NCBI GenBank assembly: GCA_963823095.1
Contig: CAWGKI010000006.1
Span: 554,967-618,966 of the forward strand
Reading direction: 5' to 3'
Origin: CAIVVT01 sp963823095
Lineage (GTDB): Bacteria; Acidobacteriota; Terriglobia; Bryobacterales; Bryobacteraceae
Length of the DNA: 64,000 nt
Positions 48,849-57,480 of this stretch are shown one piece after another. Numbering within the stretch: position 1 is the stretch's first letter; each line of letters starts with the position of its first letter. Below the pieces are notes generated by a model. The model was not told the DNA's origin. It worked only from the letters and a program-made list of their open reading frames with translations, and did not search any database. The position numbers and the translations under genes are program-made.

Positions 48849-49941
48849 GAATGAGCAATTTGCATGGTGAATTCCTTTCAACTCACAAGATCAGCCAGGC
48901 TTAGCCTGGTGTACCAGACCACGCAAGGCGATGGTCTGTCCCACCCCTTCCAATGGAGTAGTGTCCACGCGCCCCCTCATTTCTCCAAGAAATGTACAAA
49001 CTCAATGGCGCGGCTTCAGCCCCACGCAGGACAAATTCTGCCCCACCACGGACCTTGGCGCGAGCGGTGACATCGAGCGCGTGTTGCCTCTCTGAACCCG
49101 CTACCGGAGCCGCCGCACAACGTCGCCTTCGGGTAGCCCCGCCAGCCGCTCGTCCGGTTGAGTTCCAAGGGGAGAAACGAAAACGCATTTTTCGATTTCG
49201 CAGCTAAGCACCTGATTCTAAAAGGCGATTATCGAGAAATCAAAAAACAGTTTTCGTTTTCGCTCCGTCGATACACGCGACGCTGGATCAGAACGGGGCG
49301 TAGTGCAGGAGTTGGAACGGGTGTTGGCGGCAATCAGGCGTGCGCCTCGCTTGGCTGGAGCGGGCTCGGGCGCCGCGGATTCGGGCACGATTCTTCGAAG
49401 CCGGACCAATGTCTTGAATTCATGTTCTCGCCGAAGCAAACGCGTCGGGAGTGATGCGTCAGTGAGTTGCGTCTCAGGGACTACCGTTGCCAAGCGGACT
49501 TCCGGGGCGTAATCCAGGCAACCTTCCTCAAACGCGGTGTAGACAGCCGACGACGAGTCCGCGACAACGAGGCGGATGGGTTGTCAGAGTCCGCCACATG
49601 ATACGCTCGAGGACTTCAAAGGGCTCCTTCACCCTCGTGCCGTATCTCAAGCCGGCACAACCAGATGACGGCTGTTACTCGCCTCGCGGCAGGTGTTTTC
49701 GAGGACACACTTGGTCGTATCACTTGCAGCCGGCACAAACGGAACTGGCACGTCTCCCAGCTTGGACTCGCGGTGAATCTTTTAGGGAGGACGCCCTACG
49801 GGAATCGGATGTGCGCAGAAGCATTGAGTCGCTGGCAAGAAATCTGTACTATACATGAGCGGTATTACTACGGAGGTCAGCGATTTGCCCCAAACCGTCG
49901 ACACTGGGTTTCGTAGTATCCCCGCCAGAGGAGCAAGCAGA
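48849..49941. other. About 1.1 kb without a convincing gene, with palindromes
   Basis: No frame here has a family pattern. Palindromes are frequent: CCAGGC-TTA-GCCTGG (48895-48909), AGACCA ... TGGTCT (48916-48937) and a family B-like fragment ending in TTCTGCCCCAC (about 49006-49046). A long imperfect inverted repeat spans 49170-49265. The region may be a scrap zone of former mobile elements next to the intron. The 123-codon frame 49487-49858 has no supporting features. Confidence 0.4.
49170..49265. repeat. AT-rich imperfect inverted repeat
   Basis: GGAGAAACGAAAACGCATTT at the left and AACAGTTTTCGTTTTCGCTCC at the right (read inverted) form arms of about 30 bases with mismatches around a short spacer. 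The base composition is clearly lower in GC than the surroundings. It could be the fused ends of a vanished insertion sequence or a MITE-like element. Confidence 0.45.
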
Positions 49942-51465
49942 ATGACAATTCTCAAGTTGTCGGCGGTTTGCCTTTGCGTACTAGTTCCTGCGCTTTCGCG
50001 AGCGCAAGACCTGCAATCGTTTGAGAAGCGTATCACGCTCAAATTACTGGACAACGGGCTGACCGTGCTGGTATGCGAACGGCCGGAGGCTCCGGTTTTT
50101 TCGTTCTTCACCCATGTGGATGTTGGCTCAGACCGCGAATACCCTGGCATCACCGGACTGGCGCACATGTTTGAGCACATGGCGTTCAAGGGTACGGACA
50201 AGATCGGCACGAACGACTACGTCGGCGAGAAGGCTGCGCTGGAGAAGATCGAGCAGGCATACCAAGCTTACGACCAGGCGCGGCGCGGGGAAGTAAAGCC
50301 GGACGACAAGAAAGTGGCCGAACTGGAGAAGGGCTGGAAGGACGCCATGGCCGAGGCGCAGAATTTCGTCCTCACGAATCAGTTTGGAGAAATTGTGGAA
50401 CAGAAGGGAGGCACGGGACTGAACGCGTTCACCAGCAGCGAAGAGACTGGCTATTTCTACTCGTTCCCCTCTAACCAAGTGGAGCTGTGGGCCTATCTTG
50501 AGTCGGAGCGTTTCCTCCACCCGGTGATGCGTGAGTTCTACAAGGAGCGCGACGTGGTTCACGAGGAGCGCCGCCTGGGCGAGAGCCAGCCATTCGGGAG
50601 GTTGCTGGAGCAGTTCCTGGCGGCAGCTTACACGGCGCACCCCTATGGGCAGCCGGTGGTGGGTTGGTCGTCCGACCTGGAATCCTTCTCCGCGGTTGAA
50701 GCCCAGGCTTTCTACCGCAAGTATTACGTGCCCGCAAACATGGTGGTCACGTTGGTGGGTGATGTGAAGGCAAGCGAAGTTCTGCCGATAGTGGAGAAGT
50801 ACCTCGGGCGGATCCCCTCAGGGCCGAAGCCGGAGTCGCTCCGTACCGTCGAACCGCCACAAAACTCGGAAAGGATTGTAATACTCCACGAAACGACGCA
50901 GCCGATCTTCATCGAGGGTTATCACAAACCGGGAGCGAGGGACAAAGATGATGCGGTGTACAGCGCCCTGCAAGACCTGATGTCCAACGGCCGCACATCG
51001 CGGCTGTTCCGTTCCCTGGTGCGGGACAAGAAAATCGCCGCGTATTCCGGCGGCTTCAACGGATACCCTGGCAACAAATACCCGAACCTGTTCGTCTTTT
51101 TTGCCATATCGACTCCGGGTCATACGCCGGAAGAGATCCGCGACGCCATTCACTCCGAGATCGAGCGAGTGAAAACCCAGGACATCAGTGACGAAGAACT
51201 GCACATGGTCAAGATACGCGCTAAGGCGGACCTGATCCGTCAATTGGCCGACAACCAAGGTCTGGCTTTCCAACTGGGAAGCGCACAGTCGCTCTACGGG
51301 GACTGGAGAGGGTTGTTTCGGCATGTGAACGACATCGAGAAGGTGAGTAAGGCAGACATCCGGCGTGTCGCTAACACCAGTTTTGTGGAGTCCAATCGCA
51401 CGATCGCCATTATGGAGTCGACCAAACCTGCGCAGGCTCCTGCGGCGGCAAAGGAGAGCAAGTAA
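49942..51465 (+). CDS. M16 zinc peptidase, catalytic subunit
   Basis: The start at 49942 gives a signal peptide (MTILKLSAVCLCVLVPALSR, then AQD) and 507 residues. The inverted zinc motif HMFEH is at residues 75-79 (His75, Glu78, His79), with the distal Glu expected in the region after FTSSEETGYFYSFPSNQVEL. The second, non-catalytic M16 half follows (RIVILHETTQPIFIEGYHKP). M16B peptidases of this type degrade peptides in the periplasm as a heterodimer with an inactive partner. The partner follows at once; the stop and start overlap as TAATG. Confidence 0.93.
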   Translation: MTILKLSAVCLCVLVPALSRAQDLQSFEKRITLKLLDNGLTVLVCERPEAPVFSFFTHVDVGSDREYPGITGLAHMFEHMAFKGTDKIGTNDYVGEKAALEKIEQAYQAYDQARRGEVKPDDKKVAELEKGWKDAMAEAQNFVLTNQFGEIVEQKGGTGLNAFTSSEETGYFYSFPSNQVELWAYLESERFLHPVMREFYKERDVVHEERRLGESQPFGRLLEQFLAAAYTAHPYGQPVVGWSSDLESFSAVEAQAFYRKYYVPANMVVTLVGDVKASEVLPIVEKYLGRIPSGPKPESLRTVEPPQNSERIVILHETTQPIFIEGYHKPGARDKDDAVYSALQDLMSNGRTSRLFRSLVRDKKIAAYSGGFNGYPGNKYPNLFVFFAISTPGHTPEEIRDAIHSEIERVKTQDISDEELHMVKIRAKADLIRQLADNQGLAFQLGSAQSLYGDWRGLFRHVNDIEKVSKADIRRVANTSFVESNRTIAIMESTKPAQAPAAAKESK

Positions 51466-52936
51466 TGAAGCCGCGTCGAATTGGGATTGTCGTTTACCCG
51501 GCCTTCCTCTGGCTCGCCTTCGGTTCACCCGCGGCGCGAGGTCAGGCGGCGAGCGTGACGGCGGATTGGAAGGAGATTCGTCCTCGGACATTGCACGCTT
51601 TTCATCCACAGGTTCCGAAACGGATCCAGCTGTCGAACGGCATGGTGATCTTCTTGCAAGAAGATCATGAACTGCCGCTCGTTCGCGGCACGGCGAGGAT
51701 TCGAGGCGGTTCCCGCGACGAGCCAGCAGAGAAGATCGGCCTCGTCCAGGTTTTTGGGGAGGTTTGGCGCACAGGAGGTACCAGGAGCAAAACGGGCGAC
51801 GAGTTGGATGATTACTTGGAAGCGCACGCCGCCAAGGTGGAAGCGTCCGGCAGTCTCGATTCCGTTTCCATAACCTGGGACTGCCTCAAGGAGAACCTCG
51901 ACGATGTGCTTAAGGTCTTCCTCGAACTGCTGCGTGAGCCGGAGTTTCGCGAAGACAAACTGCCTCTGGCCAAAGACCAGTTGAATACGGGGATTTCCCG
52001 CCGGAACGACGAACCGTTCCAAATCGCGTTTCGCGAAGCATCTAAGCTTGTGTACGGCCCAGACTCGCCATACGCGCGAGTGCCCGAGTACGCCACGGTT
52101 GCGGCGGTTAGCCGCCAGGATCTCGTGAGCTGGCACAAGCAATACGTATGCCCCAATAACATGATCCTCGGAGTCGTAGGAGATTTTGACGCCACGAAAA
52201 CTGAGGCGAAACTGCGCGAAGCATTCGATTCCTGGCCCAAAGGTCCGGCTGCGCCAAAGAACCAGATTCCCTTCAAGGGGCCAAAGCCCGGCGTATATTT
52301 TGTGGCCAAGGATGACGTGACTGCCAGCCTCGTGCAGATGGTCGACCTAGGAACCACACGCGACAATCCCGACTATTATGCGATCGAGGTTTTTAATCAG
52401 TTCTTCGGAGGTTCTTTCTCCTCGCGGCTGTTCTCCAACATCCGGTCCAAAAAGGACTCGCTTACGCTGTGGGCGGAGGTGTCGGGACCGAATTTGACCA
52501 CCCGGGCACTTTGCGCTTGTTCATGGGAACAAAGAGTAAAACGACCGCGGCTGCCATCGACGCTTTCAATGAAGAAGTCAACACTCTTAAGACCGACCCG
52601 GCGACGACGCAGGAATTGACCAAAGCTAAGGAGGCGATTCTCAATTCGTTCGTCTTCCGGTTCGACTCCAGGGAAAAAGTGTTAAACGAACGGCTGTCCT
52701 ATGAGTTTTATGGTTATCCGGCGGACTCACTGGAACGGTATCAGGCGGGCATCGAGAGAGTCACGCAAGAGGATGTGGCTCGAGTTGCGCAGAAGTACGT
52801 CCATAAAGACCGTTTGGCCGTTCTGGTTGTAGGTAAGGCGGCGGACTTCGACAGGCCTCTCTCAACGTATGGTCCAGTGACCACGATCGACGTCACGATT
52901 CCACCCGCAAACGGCGGGCCGGGGAAGAACAAGTAG
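51465..52936 (+). CDS. M16 peptidase, non-catalytic partner, frameshifted
   Basis: The ATG at 51465 shares one base with the previous stop. A signal peptide (GIVVYPAFLWLAFGSPAARG) is followed by the M16 fold. In place of HxxEH the sequence reads GLVQVFGEVW, so this is the inactive partner. After NIRSKKDS near 52454 the frame is wrong. One missing G in AAAAAGGACTCGC would restore a GLAYAVGGGVGTEFDHPG-type reading, continued by LFMGTKSKTTAAAIDAFNEE to the end at 52936. Restored length is about 490 residues. Apart from this single base the gene looks intact. Confidence 0.85.
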
Positions 52937-53213
52937 TCTCTGTCTCTCCTTCGCGGCGCGCAGAAGCCGACGTTTAGGTCTCTCTACAGCTGATTAGGAA
53001 AGCTAAACGCGCACAGGACGCGGGAACCACATTTCCGCTTGAACGCGGAATCACTATCCAGGCGATGTGAAGGCACGAGGGTGCTGTGCGGTTCCCGTGC
53101 CCTCCGAATCCAACCCACTGCTAAACAAGCCGCGCCGGCGATTGAACTGGCCGGGATCCAGTGTATAATCCCGTGAAGCCAAATTCAGAGGATGCTCGCC
53201 GGAGGAAATGAAC

Positions 53214-53705
53214 ATGAAGCGCCACACGCCCATCTGCTTTGCTTTGGGATTCCTGATCTTGACCGGTTGTTCGCAGTCGCCGGCGCCCGATAACCGTCAG
53301 GCGGAGGCCCGTGCTCTCCGCGACGGCGAGGTTGCCGCTTTTGTCCAGGACTGGGGTGGCAAGGATGCGGACCGCATTGCCGCCCACTACACCGAGGACG
53401 GAAACCTAATCATCCCGAACTCCCCGATGATGACCGGCAAGAGCGCTATTGCCAAGGGGATGAAGGATGCCCTGACCGATCCGAACTGGGCGCTCGCGCT
53501 GCAGACTGTCCAGGTGGAGGTGTCAAAGGGTGGCGATCTCGGATACGCCCGCGGAACTTATGTGCTGACTGCCACCGATCAAACCACCAAGAAGGCGGTC
53601 ACGGAGAAGGGCCGGTTCGTCACCATCTTTCGCAAGGAAGCGGACGGATCGTGGAAGGCCGTCCAGGATATCAGCAATGCCGAAGCCCCCGCGGCGAGCA
53701 AATAG
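53214..53705 (+). CDS. NTF2/SnoaL-like (DUF4440-type) lipoprotein
   Basis: I start at the second ATG (53214), which lies 8 bases after GGAGG; the first ATG (53208) is too close. A lipobox ends LGFLILTGCSQSP with the lipidated Cys near residue 20. The cystatin-like domain then has VAAFVQDWGGKDADRIAAHY and TEDGNLIIPNSPMMTGKSAI, and ends RFVTIFRKEADGSWKAVQDI. The family includes isomerases and small-molecule binding proteins; the role here is unknown. It is monocistronic. Confidence 0.85.
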   Translation: MKRHTPICFALGFLILTGCSQSPAPDNRQAEARALRDGEVAAFVQDWGGKDADRIAAHYTEDGNLIIPNSPMMTGKSAIAKGMKDALTDPNWALALQTVQVEVSKGGDLGYARGTYVLTATDQTTKKAVTEKGRFVTIFRKEADGSWKAVQDISNAEAPAASK

Positions 53706-53774
53706 CGGCCTCCGCGTGTAGAGGTGAGGCGAGAGCTTCGCCGCAACCGCGACTTGCGGCCTCAACGCCCCGCC

Positions 53775-54929
53775 CTATTTGAAATCCTCCAGCGACCATT
53801 CCTTCATCCAGCGCAACACCGGCTTGTCGCCCTCCCACTGCACCGGCAGCCAGACATAGCGGCCATCGATCGGGTTCTTCGGACGCCAGCGATCGGCCAT
53901 GAAAATGAAGGCTCCCGGCTTGCCCTGGACCGGCAGCACGTACGTGGACTGGCTTTCGAACGTAGCCGCGTTTTCCGCGGGTGTCCCGCGCGTCGGATTC
54001 CCGAGCGCACGCCATTCGCCGAGCATGGAATCGGCAACCGCGGAGCGAGCCGCGTTCGGATCCCAGCCCGTGCAGCCCGAAGTGATCATGTAGTACTTGC
54101 GGCCGCGCTTGAACACGGCGGGCGCTTCGTTGTGGCCCGCCACGAATGCCCGCACCCAGCGGCCGGCAAAGGAAAGGTAGTCGGCGCTGAGTTGCGAGAT
54201 ATGCAGCGTGCCGTTCTCCTCCGACGCTGTGATGTGATACGCCGTCCCGTCGTCATCCACGAAGAGATTCATGTCGCGCGACATCTGCCCGCCCTGGAAG
54301 TCGCGGCGGACGATGGATCCCATCACGTTCGCCTCCAACCACAGCTTGCTCCCTTGTGGAATGGGGACGGTCGGCACGGCGCCTTTCTTGAGCACCTCGG
54401 GAAAGTTCAGCGGCCACGTGCCCGCGTTGATCCGCATCGAGCGCACGAAGGCATACGGTCCGGTCACGTTGTCGCTGACGGCCACGCCGGTACGAGCGCC
54501 CTCGTAACCCGCGCCCTTGGGCTCCAGGTGGAACCACATGACGAACTTGCGGGTCTTGGCGTTGTAGATCACCTTGGGGCGTTCGATGATGGAGCCCTCA
54601 ACGATGTCGCTCTTGGGATCCTTCGAGACGGCCATGGCGATGCCCTCGTCGTTCCAGTTGTAGAGGTCCTTCGATGAGTAACAGTGAACGCCCACCATCG
54701 CGCTGTTGCCATGCGGGCCCGCGACTTTGTGCTCGCCGAACCAATAGTAAGTCCCGCGATGGAACAGGATGCCGCCACCGTGGGCGTTGATGTGGACCCC
54801 ATGGTTGTCCGGCCAAAGCTCCCCGGGACGGAAGCTTGTGGCCCTCTCGCCTGCCTGCCCGATTGCCAGCCCGCAGGCCATCGCCAGGGTTCCCATGATT
54901 CGAATCGTTCTCTGCTGCAAAGTGCTCAC
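53775..54929 (-). CDS. Secreted GH43-like glycoside hydrolase
   Basis: This 384-residue protein has a signal peptide (RIMGTLAMACGLAIGQAGER region). Five-bladed propeller features of GH43 follow: INAHGGGILFHRGTYYWFGE (catalytic-base blade), CYSSKDLYNWNDEGIAM, EGSIIERPKVIYNAKTRKFV (the Glu/Arg/Pro motif), DMNLFVDDDGTAYHI and NEAPAVFKRGRKYYMITSG. It resembles the bacterial GH43 group related to exo-beta-1,3-galactanases. It probably trims plant or microbial polysaccharide in the periplasm or outside. It ends 70 bases from the NTF2-like gene, convergently. Confidence 0.85.
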   Translation of the reverse strand: MSTLQQRTIRIMGTLAMACGLAIGQAGERATSFRPGELWPDNHGVHINAHGGGILFHRGTYYWFGEHKVAGPHGNSAMVGVHCYSSKDLYNWNDEGIAMAVSKDPKSDIVEGSIIERPKVIYNAKTRKFVMWFHLEPKGAGYEGARTGVAVSDNVTGPYAFVRSMRINAGTWPLNFPEVLKKGAVPTVPIPQGSKLWLEANVMGSIVRRDFQGGQMSRDMNLFVDDDGTAYHITASEENGTLHISQLSADYLSFAGRWVRAFVAGHNEAPAVFKRGRKYYMITSGCTGWDPNAARSAVADSMLGEWRALGNPTRGTPAENAATFESQSTYVLPVQGKPGAFIFMADRWRPKNPIDGRYVWLPVQWEGDKPVLRWMKEWSLEDFK

Positions 54930-55043
54930 CGGACTCCTTCTTTCCCGAACAGATCTCTCTGTAACCGTCCCCCAGCACAGAACCGCGAACGATAGTGAGC
55001 GGCCATGGCCAGGCGCCGTTTCGGAGCATCTTCAGAACAACCA

Positions 55044-55153
55044 TTGTGGCGCACGATTCATCGTGCAGAGTCGACACTCGTGTCGACGTCCGGCACCGGT
55101 ATCCCGGCATGGCGGCATGAATGCCGCCACTGCACGCTTAAGCGTGCGCCACA
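55044..55153. repeat. Palindromic repeat family A, copy 3
   Basis: This 110-base element has ends TTGTGGCGCACGATTCATC and GCTTAAGCGTGCGCCACA. The inner hairpins are GTCGACACTCGTGTCGAC (identical to copy 2) and GGCGGCATGAATGCCGCC. It lies between the GH43 and msrC genes. Confidence 0.85.
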
Positions 55154-55164
55154 GAGGGGCTCGA

Positions 55165-55653
55165 TCATTCCCTCAGGCTTTGAAGCAGCGTCTCCGCCAG
55201 GCTCTCGCAACCCACCCGATCTTCCGCCGTGAAGCGCCCGGGCAGCGGGCTGTCGAGATCGAGCACGCCCAGCACCTCGCCATGGCGGATGAGCGGGATC
55301 ACCAGTTCGGAACGCGACGCTGCGTCGCAAGCGATATGTCCGGGAAAGGCGTGCACGTCTTCGACCAGAACGGACCTTCGCTCTGCCGCCGCGCTGCCGC
55401 AAACGCCTTTGCCCATCGCGATCCGCACGCACGCGGGTTTGCCGCTGAACGGACCCAATACGAGCACTTCGCCCTTGAGGAAATAGAACCCGGCCCAGTT
55501 CACATCGGGCAATGCGTGGTAGAGCAGCGAAGCCATGTTGGCCGTGTTGGCGATCAGGTCGGTCTCGCCTTCGAGCAGAGCGGCGAGTTGGGTCCGCAAC
55601 TCCGCGTAGAATTCGGGCCTGGCGCCGGACGCAGGGATATTCAATTCGTGCAT
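55165..55653 (-). CDS. msrC: Free methionine-(R)-sulfoxide reductase (GAF domain)
   Basis: This enzyme reduces free methionine-(R)-sulfoxide in the cytoplasm with thioredoxin. The 162-residue reading starts at the ATG at 55653 (a GTG at 55665 is an alternative). The GAF fold carries the three conserved cysteines at 75, 85 and 109 in LVLGPFSGKPACVRIAMGKG, KGVCGSAA and AFPGHIACDAASRSELVIPL. Their spacing (10 and 24) matches the Escherichia coli enzyme exactly. LGVLDLDSPLPGRF closes the domain. It may share a transcript with the NIPSNAP gene upstream. Confidence 0.95.
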   Translation of the reverse strand: MHELNIPASGARPEFYAELRTQLAALLEGETDLIANTANMASLLYHALPDVNWAGFYFLKGEVLVLGPFSGKPACVRIAMGKGVCGSAAAERRSVLVEDVHAFPGHIACDAASRSELVIPLIRHGEVLGVLDLDSPLPGRFTAEDRVGCESLAETLLQSLRE

Positions 55654-55678
55654 TGGGCTATCCACGGAGAATCTGCGT

Positions 55679-55705
55679 GTGGGGCGGCGCTGGATCGCGC
55701 CCCAC
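55679..55705 (-). terminator. GC hairpin between NIPSNAP and msrC genes
   Basis: GTGGGGC and GCCCCAC with further pairing GCG/CGC around a CTGGAT loop form a 10-bp stem with a bulge. It resembles a short family B repeat and may act as a terminator of the NIPSNAP gene. Confidence 0.45.
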
Positions 55706-55711
55706 GAATCG

Positions 55712-56152
55712 CTACTTCATTGGAGAAAAATCCGTCGGAAGCATGTAGACCGATTCGACCTTCTCGACGATCTTCCCGTCCTTCTCCGAAGCGTCGCGTA
55801 CTTTCTTCCATTCGGGGTCGTTTTGGAAATCGGCCCAGGACTTCTTCGCGGCTTCGCGGCTGTCGTAAGCGAGGATGTACTTCAGCGTGTTTTGCGAGTC
55901 GGGCTCGTCGGCCGGCACCCAGTACCCGACATTCTTCATGCCGTGTTTCGCGAAAAGCTTCATAGTGTGGTCGCGGAACCGGGTCTTCAACGCTTCCAGC
56001 TTTCCCGGCATGCAATGGTAGGTGCGCAACTCATAAACGCGCGGGCTCTGCGCTTCGACGGTGGCCGGCCGCGCGAGCCATATCGTTACGGCGCCTAGCG
56101 CGAAGAGCGCCGCGCCTGCAAGCAGGTTCTTCATCAGGGTCGTAGGGGACAT
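55712..56152 (-). CDS. NIPSNAP-family protein with N-terminal membrane segment
   Basis: This 146-residue protein has an N-terminal hydrophobic segment (MKNLLAGAALFALGAVTIWL), so it is exported or anchored. The NIPSNAP ferredoxin-like fold follows: RVYELRTYHCMPGKLEALKT, FRDHTMKLFAKHGMKNVGYW and LKYILAYDSREAAKKSWADF. These small alpha/beta-barrel dimers are widespread in Acidobacteria and Planctomycetes without known function. Its start faces the tdh gene. Confidence 0.85.
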   Translation of the reverse strand: MSPTTLMKNLLAGAALFALGAVTIWLARPATVEAQSPRVYELRTYHCMPGKLEALKTRFRDHTMKLFAKHGMKNVGYWVPADEPDSQNTLKYILAYDSREAAKKSWADFQNDPEWKKVRDASEKDGKIVEKVESVYMLPTDFSPMK

Positions 56153-56259
56153 GGCAGTATCGTATCAAGACCGCGCTCGGCAGGCCATCGTTGCTACGAC
56201 GGATTCTTCTACCATGAGGACGGGGGCCTGCGAAGGCCTCTCTCCGTGTGGAGTTTCTC

Positions 56260-57297
56260 ATGCTCATGAAAGCACTTGTTAAGGCAAAGCCCGAGCCGGG
56301 CCTCTGGCTCGAAGAGATCCCCGTTCCGGCCATCGGCATCAACGACGTGCTGATCCGCGTCGACAAGACGGCGATCTGCGGCACCGACGTGCATATCTGG
56401 AATTGGGACGCCTGGGCACAGAGCACGATCCCCGTGCCAATGGCCGTCGGTCACGAGTTTGTCGGACGCGTTGTCGAGATGGGCTCAAATGTCATTGACC
56501 TCAAGGCGGGCGACCGCGTCAGCGCCGAAGGCCATGTCGTTTGCGGCCGCTGCCGCAATTGCCTCGCCGGCCGCCGGCACCTTTGCGCGCATACGAAAGG
56601 CGTGGGAGTGAATCGCCCCGGCTGCTTCGCTGAGTACGTCTCCGTCCCCGCCGCCAACATCTGGCGCCACAATGACTCGATCTCCGACGAAGTGGCGTCG
56701 TTTTTTGACCCCTTTGGAAACGCGGTCCACACCGCCCTGGCCTTCCCTGTCGCCGGTGAAGACGTGTTGATTACGGGAGCCGGCCCCATTGGAATCATGG
56801 CCGCCGCCGTGGTACGGCACTGCGGTGCGCGCCATATCGTGATCACCGACGTCAATCCGGCCCGTCTCGAATTGGCTCGGCGCTTCCCCGTGACCGCCGC
56901 CGTCGATTCGACAAAGGAAACTCTGCCGGAAGTTCAAAAACGGCTGGGCATGACGGAGGGCTTCGACGTCGGGCTGGAGATGTCCGGCAACGGCCGGGCT
57001 CTGCGCGACATGATCGCCAACATGCGCCACGGCGGCTGTATAGCCATGCTGGGAATCCCGCCCGGCGAGATCGCCATCGACTGGAACAACGTGATCTTCA
57101 ACGGCCTCACCATTCAGGGCATCTACGGCCGCGAGATGTTCGAGACCTGGTACAAGATGACCGTCTTTGTCGAATCGGGGCTCGACGTCATGCCAATCGT
57201 GACGCACCGCTTCCCCTACTCCGAATTCGCACAGGGCTTCGAGGCCATGCGCTCCGGCAAGTCGGGCAAAGTGATCCTGGACTGGAGCAAGATCTAG
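56260..57297 (+). CDS. tdh: L-threonine 3-dehydrogenase
   Basis: This zinc- and NAD-dependent alcohol dehydrogenase-family enzyme oxidises threonine to 2-amino-3-ketobutyrate. I choose the ATG at 56260 because GGAG lies 6 bases upstream; 56266 is nearly as good. The catalytic zinc site is in KTAICGTDVHIWNWDAWAQS and PMAVGHEFVGRVVEMG. The structural zinc cysteines are in VVCGRCRNCLAGRRHLCAHT, and the NAD loop is ITGAGPIGIMAAAVVRH. The 345 residues match the E. coli length and the sequence is close throughout. The usual partner kbl is not adjacent. Confidence 0.93.
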   Translation: MLMKALVKAKPEPGLWLEEIPVPAIGINDVLIRVDKTAICGTDVHIWNWDAWAQSTIPVPMAVGHEFVGRVVEMGSNVIDLKAGDRVSAEGHVVCGRCRNCLAGRRHLCAHTKGVGVNRPGCFAEYVSVPAANIWRHNDSISDEVASFFDPFGNAVHTALAFPVAGEDVLITGAGPIGIMAAAVVRHCGARHIVITDVNPARLELARRFPVTAAVDSTKETLPEVQKRLGMTEGFDVGLEMSGNGRALRDMIANMRHGGCIAMLGIPPGEIAIDWNNVIFNGLTIQGIYGREMFETWYKMTVFVESGLDVMPIVTHRFPYSEFAQGFEAMRSGKSGKVILDWSKI

Positions 57298-57480
57298 CCT
57301 GGCTGGACCCGCCCTCCAGCGACGAGAGACTCAATTGCGAGCCGCCTGATCGAGGGACAGACTCCAAGATGCCGGCGTATCATTGGCCGCCGATTTTGCC
57401 CGGATGGCCAGCAACCCGGCAACTGGCACGCTCGCCGATAACACCGTTCCCACCGATCCTGTAAACTCGGATGTTTACTG

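Noticed and set aside
49487..49858. 123-codon plus-strand frame before the M16 gene
   Set aside because: No ribosome site, no motif, and composition typical of intergenic sequence; the M16 start at 49942 has its own site and signal peptide.
53724..54677. 317-codon plus-strand frame opposite the GH43 gene
   Set aside because: No family pattern; the GH43 motifs are on the minus strand.
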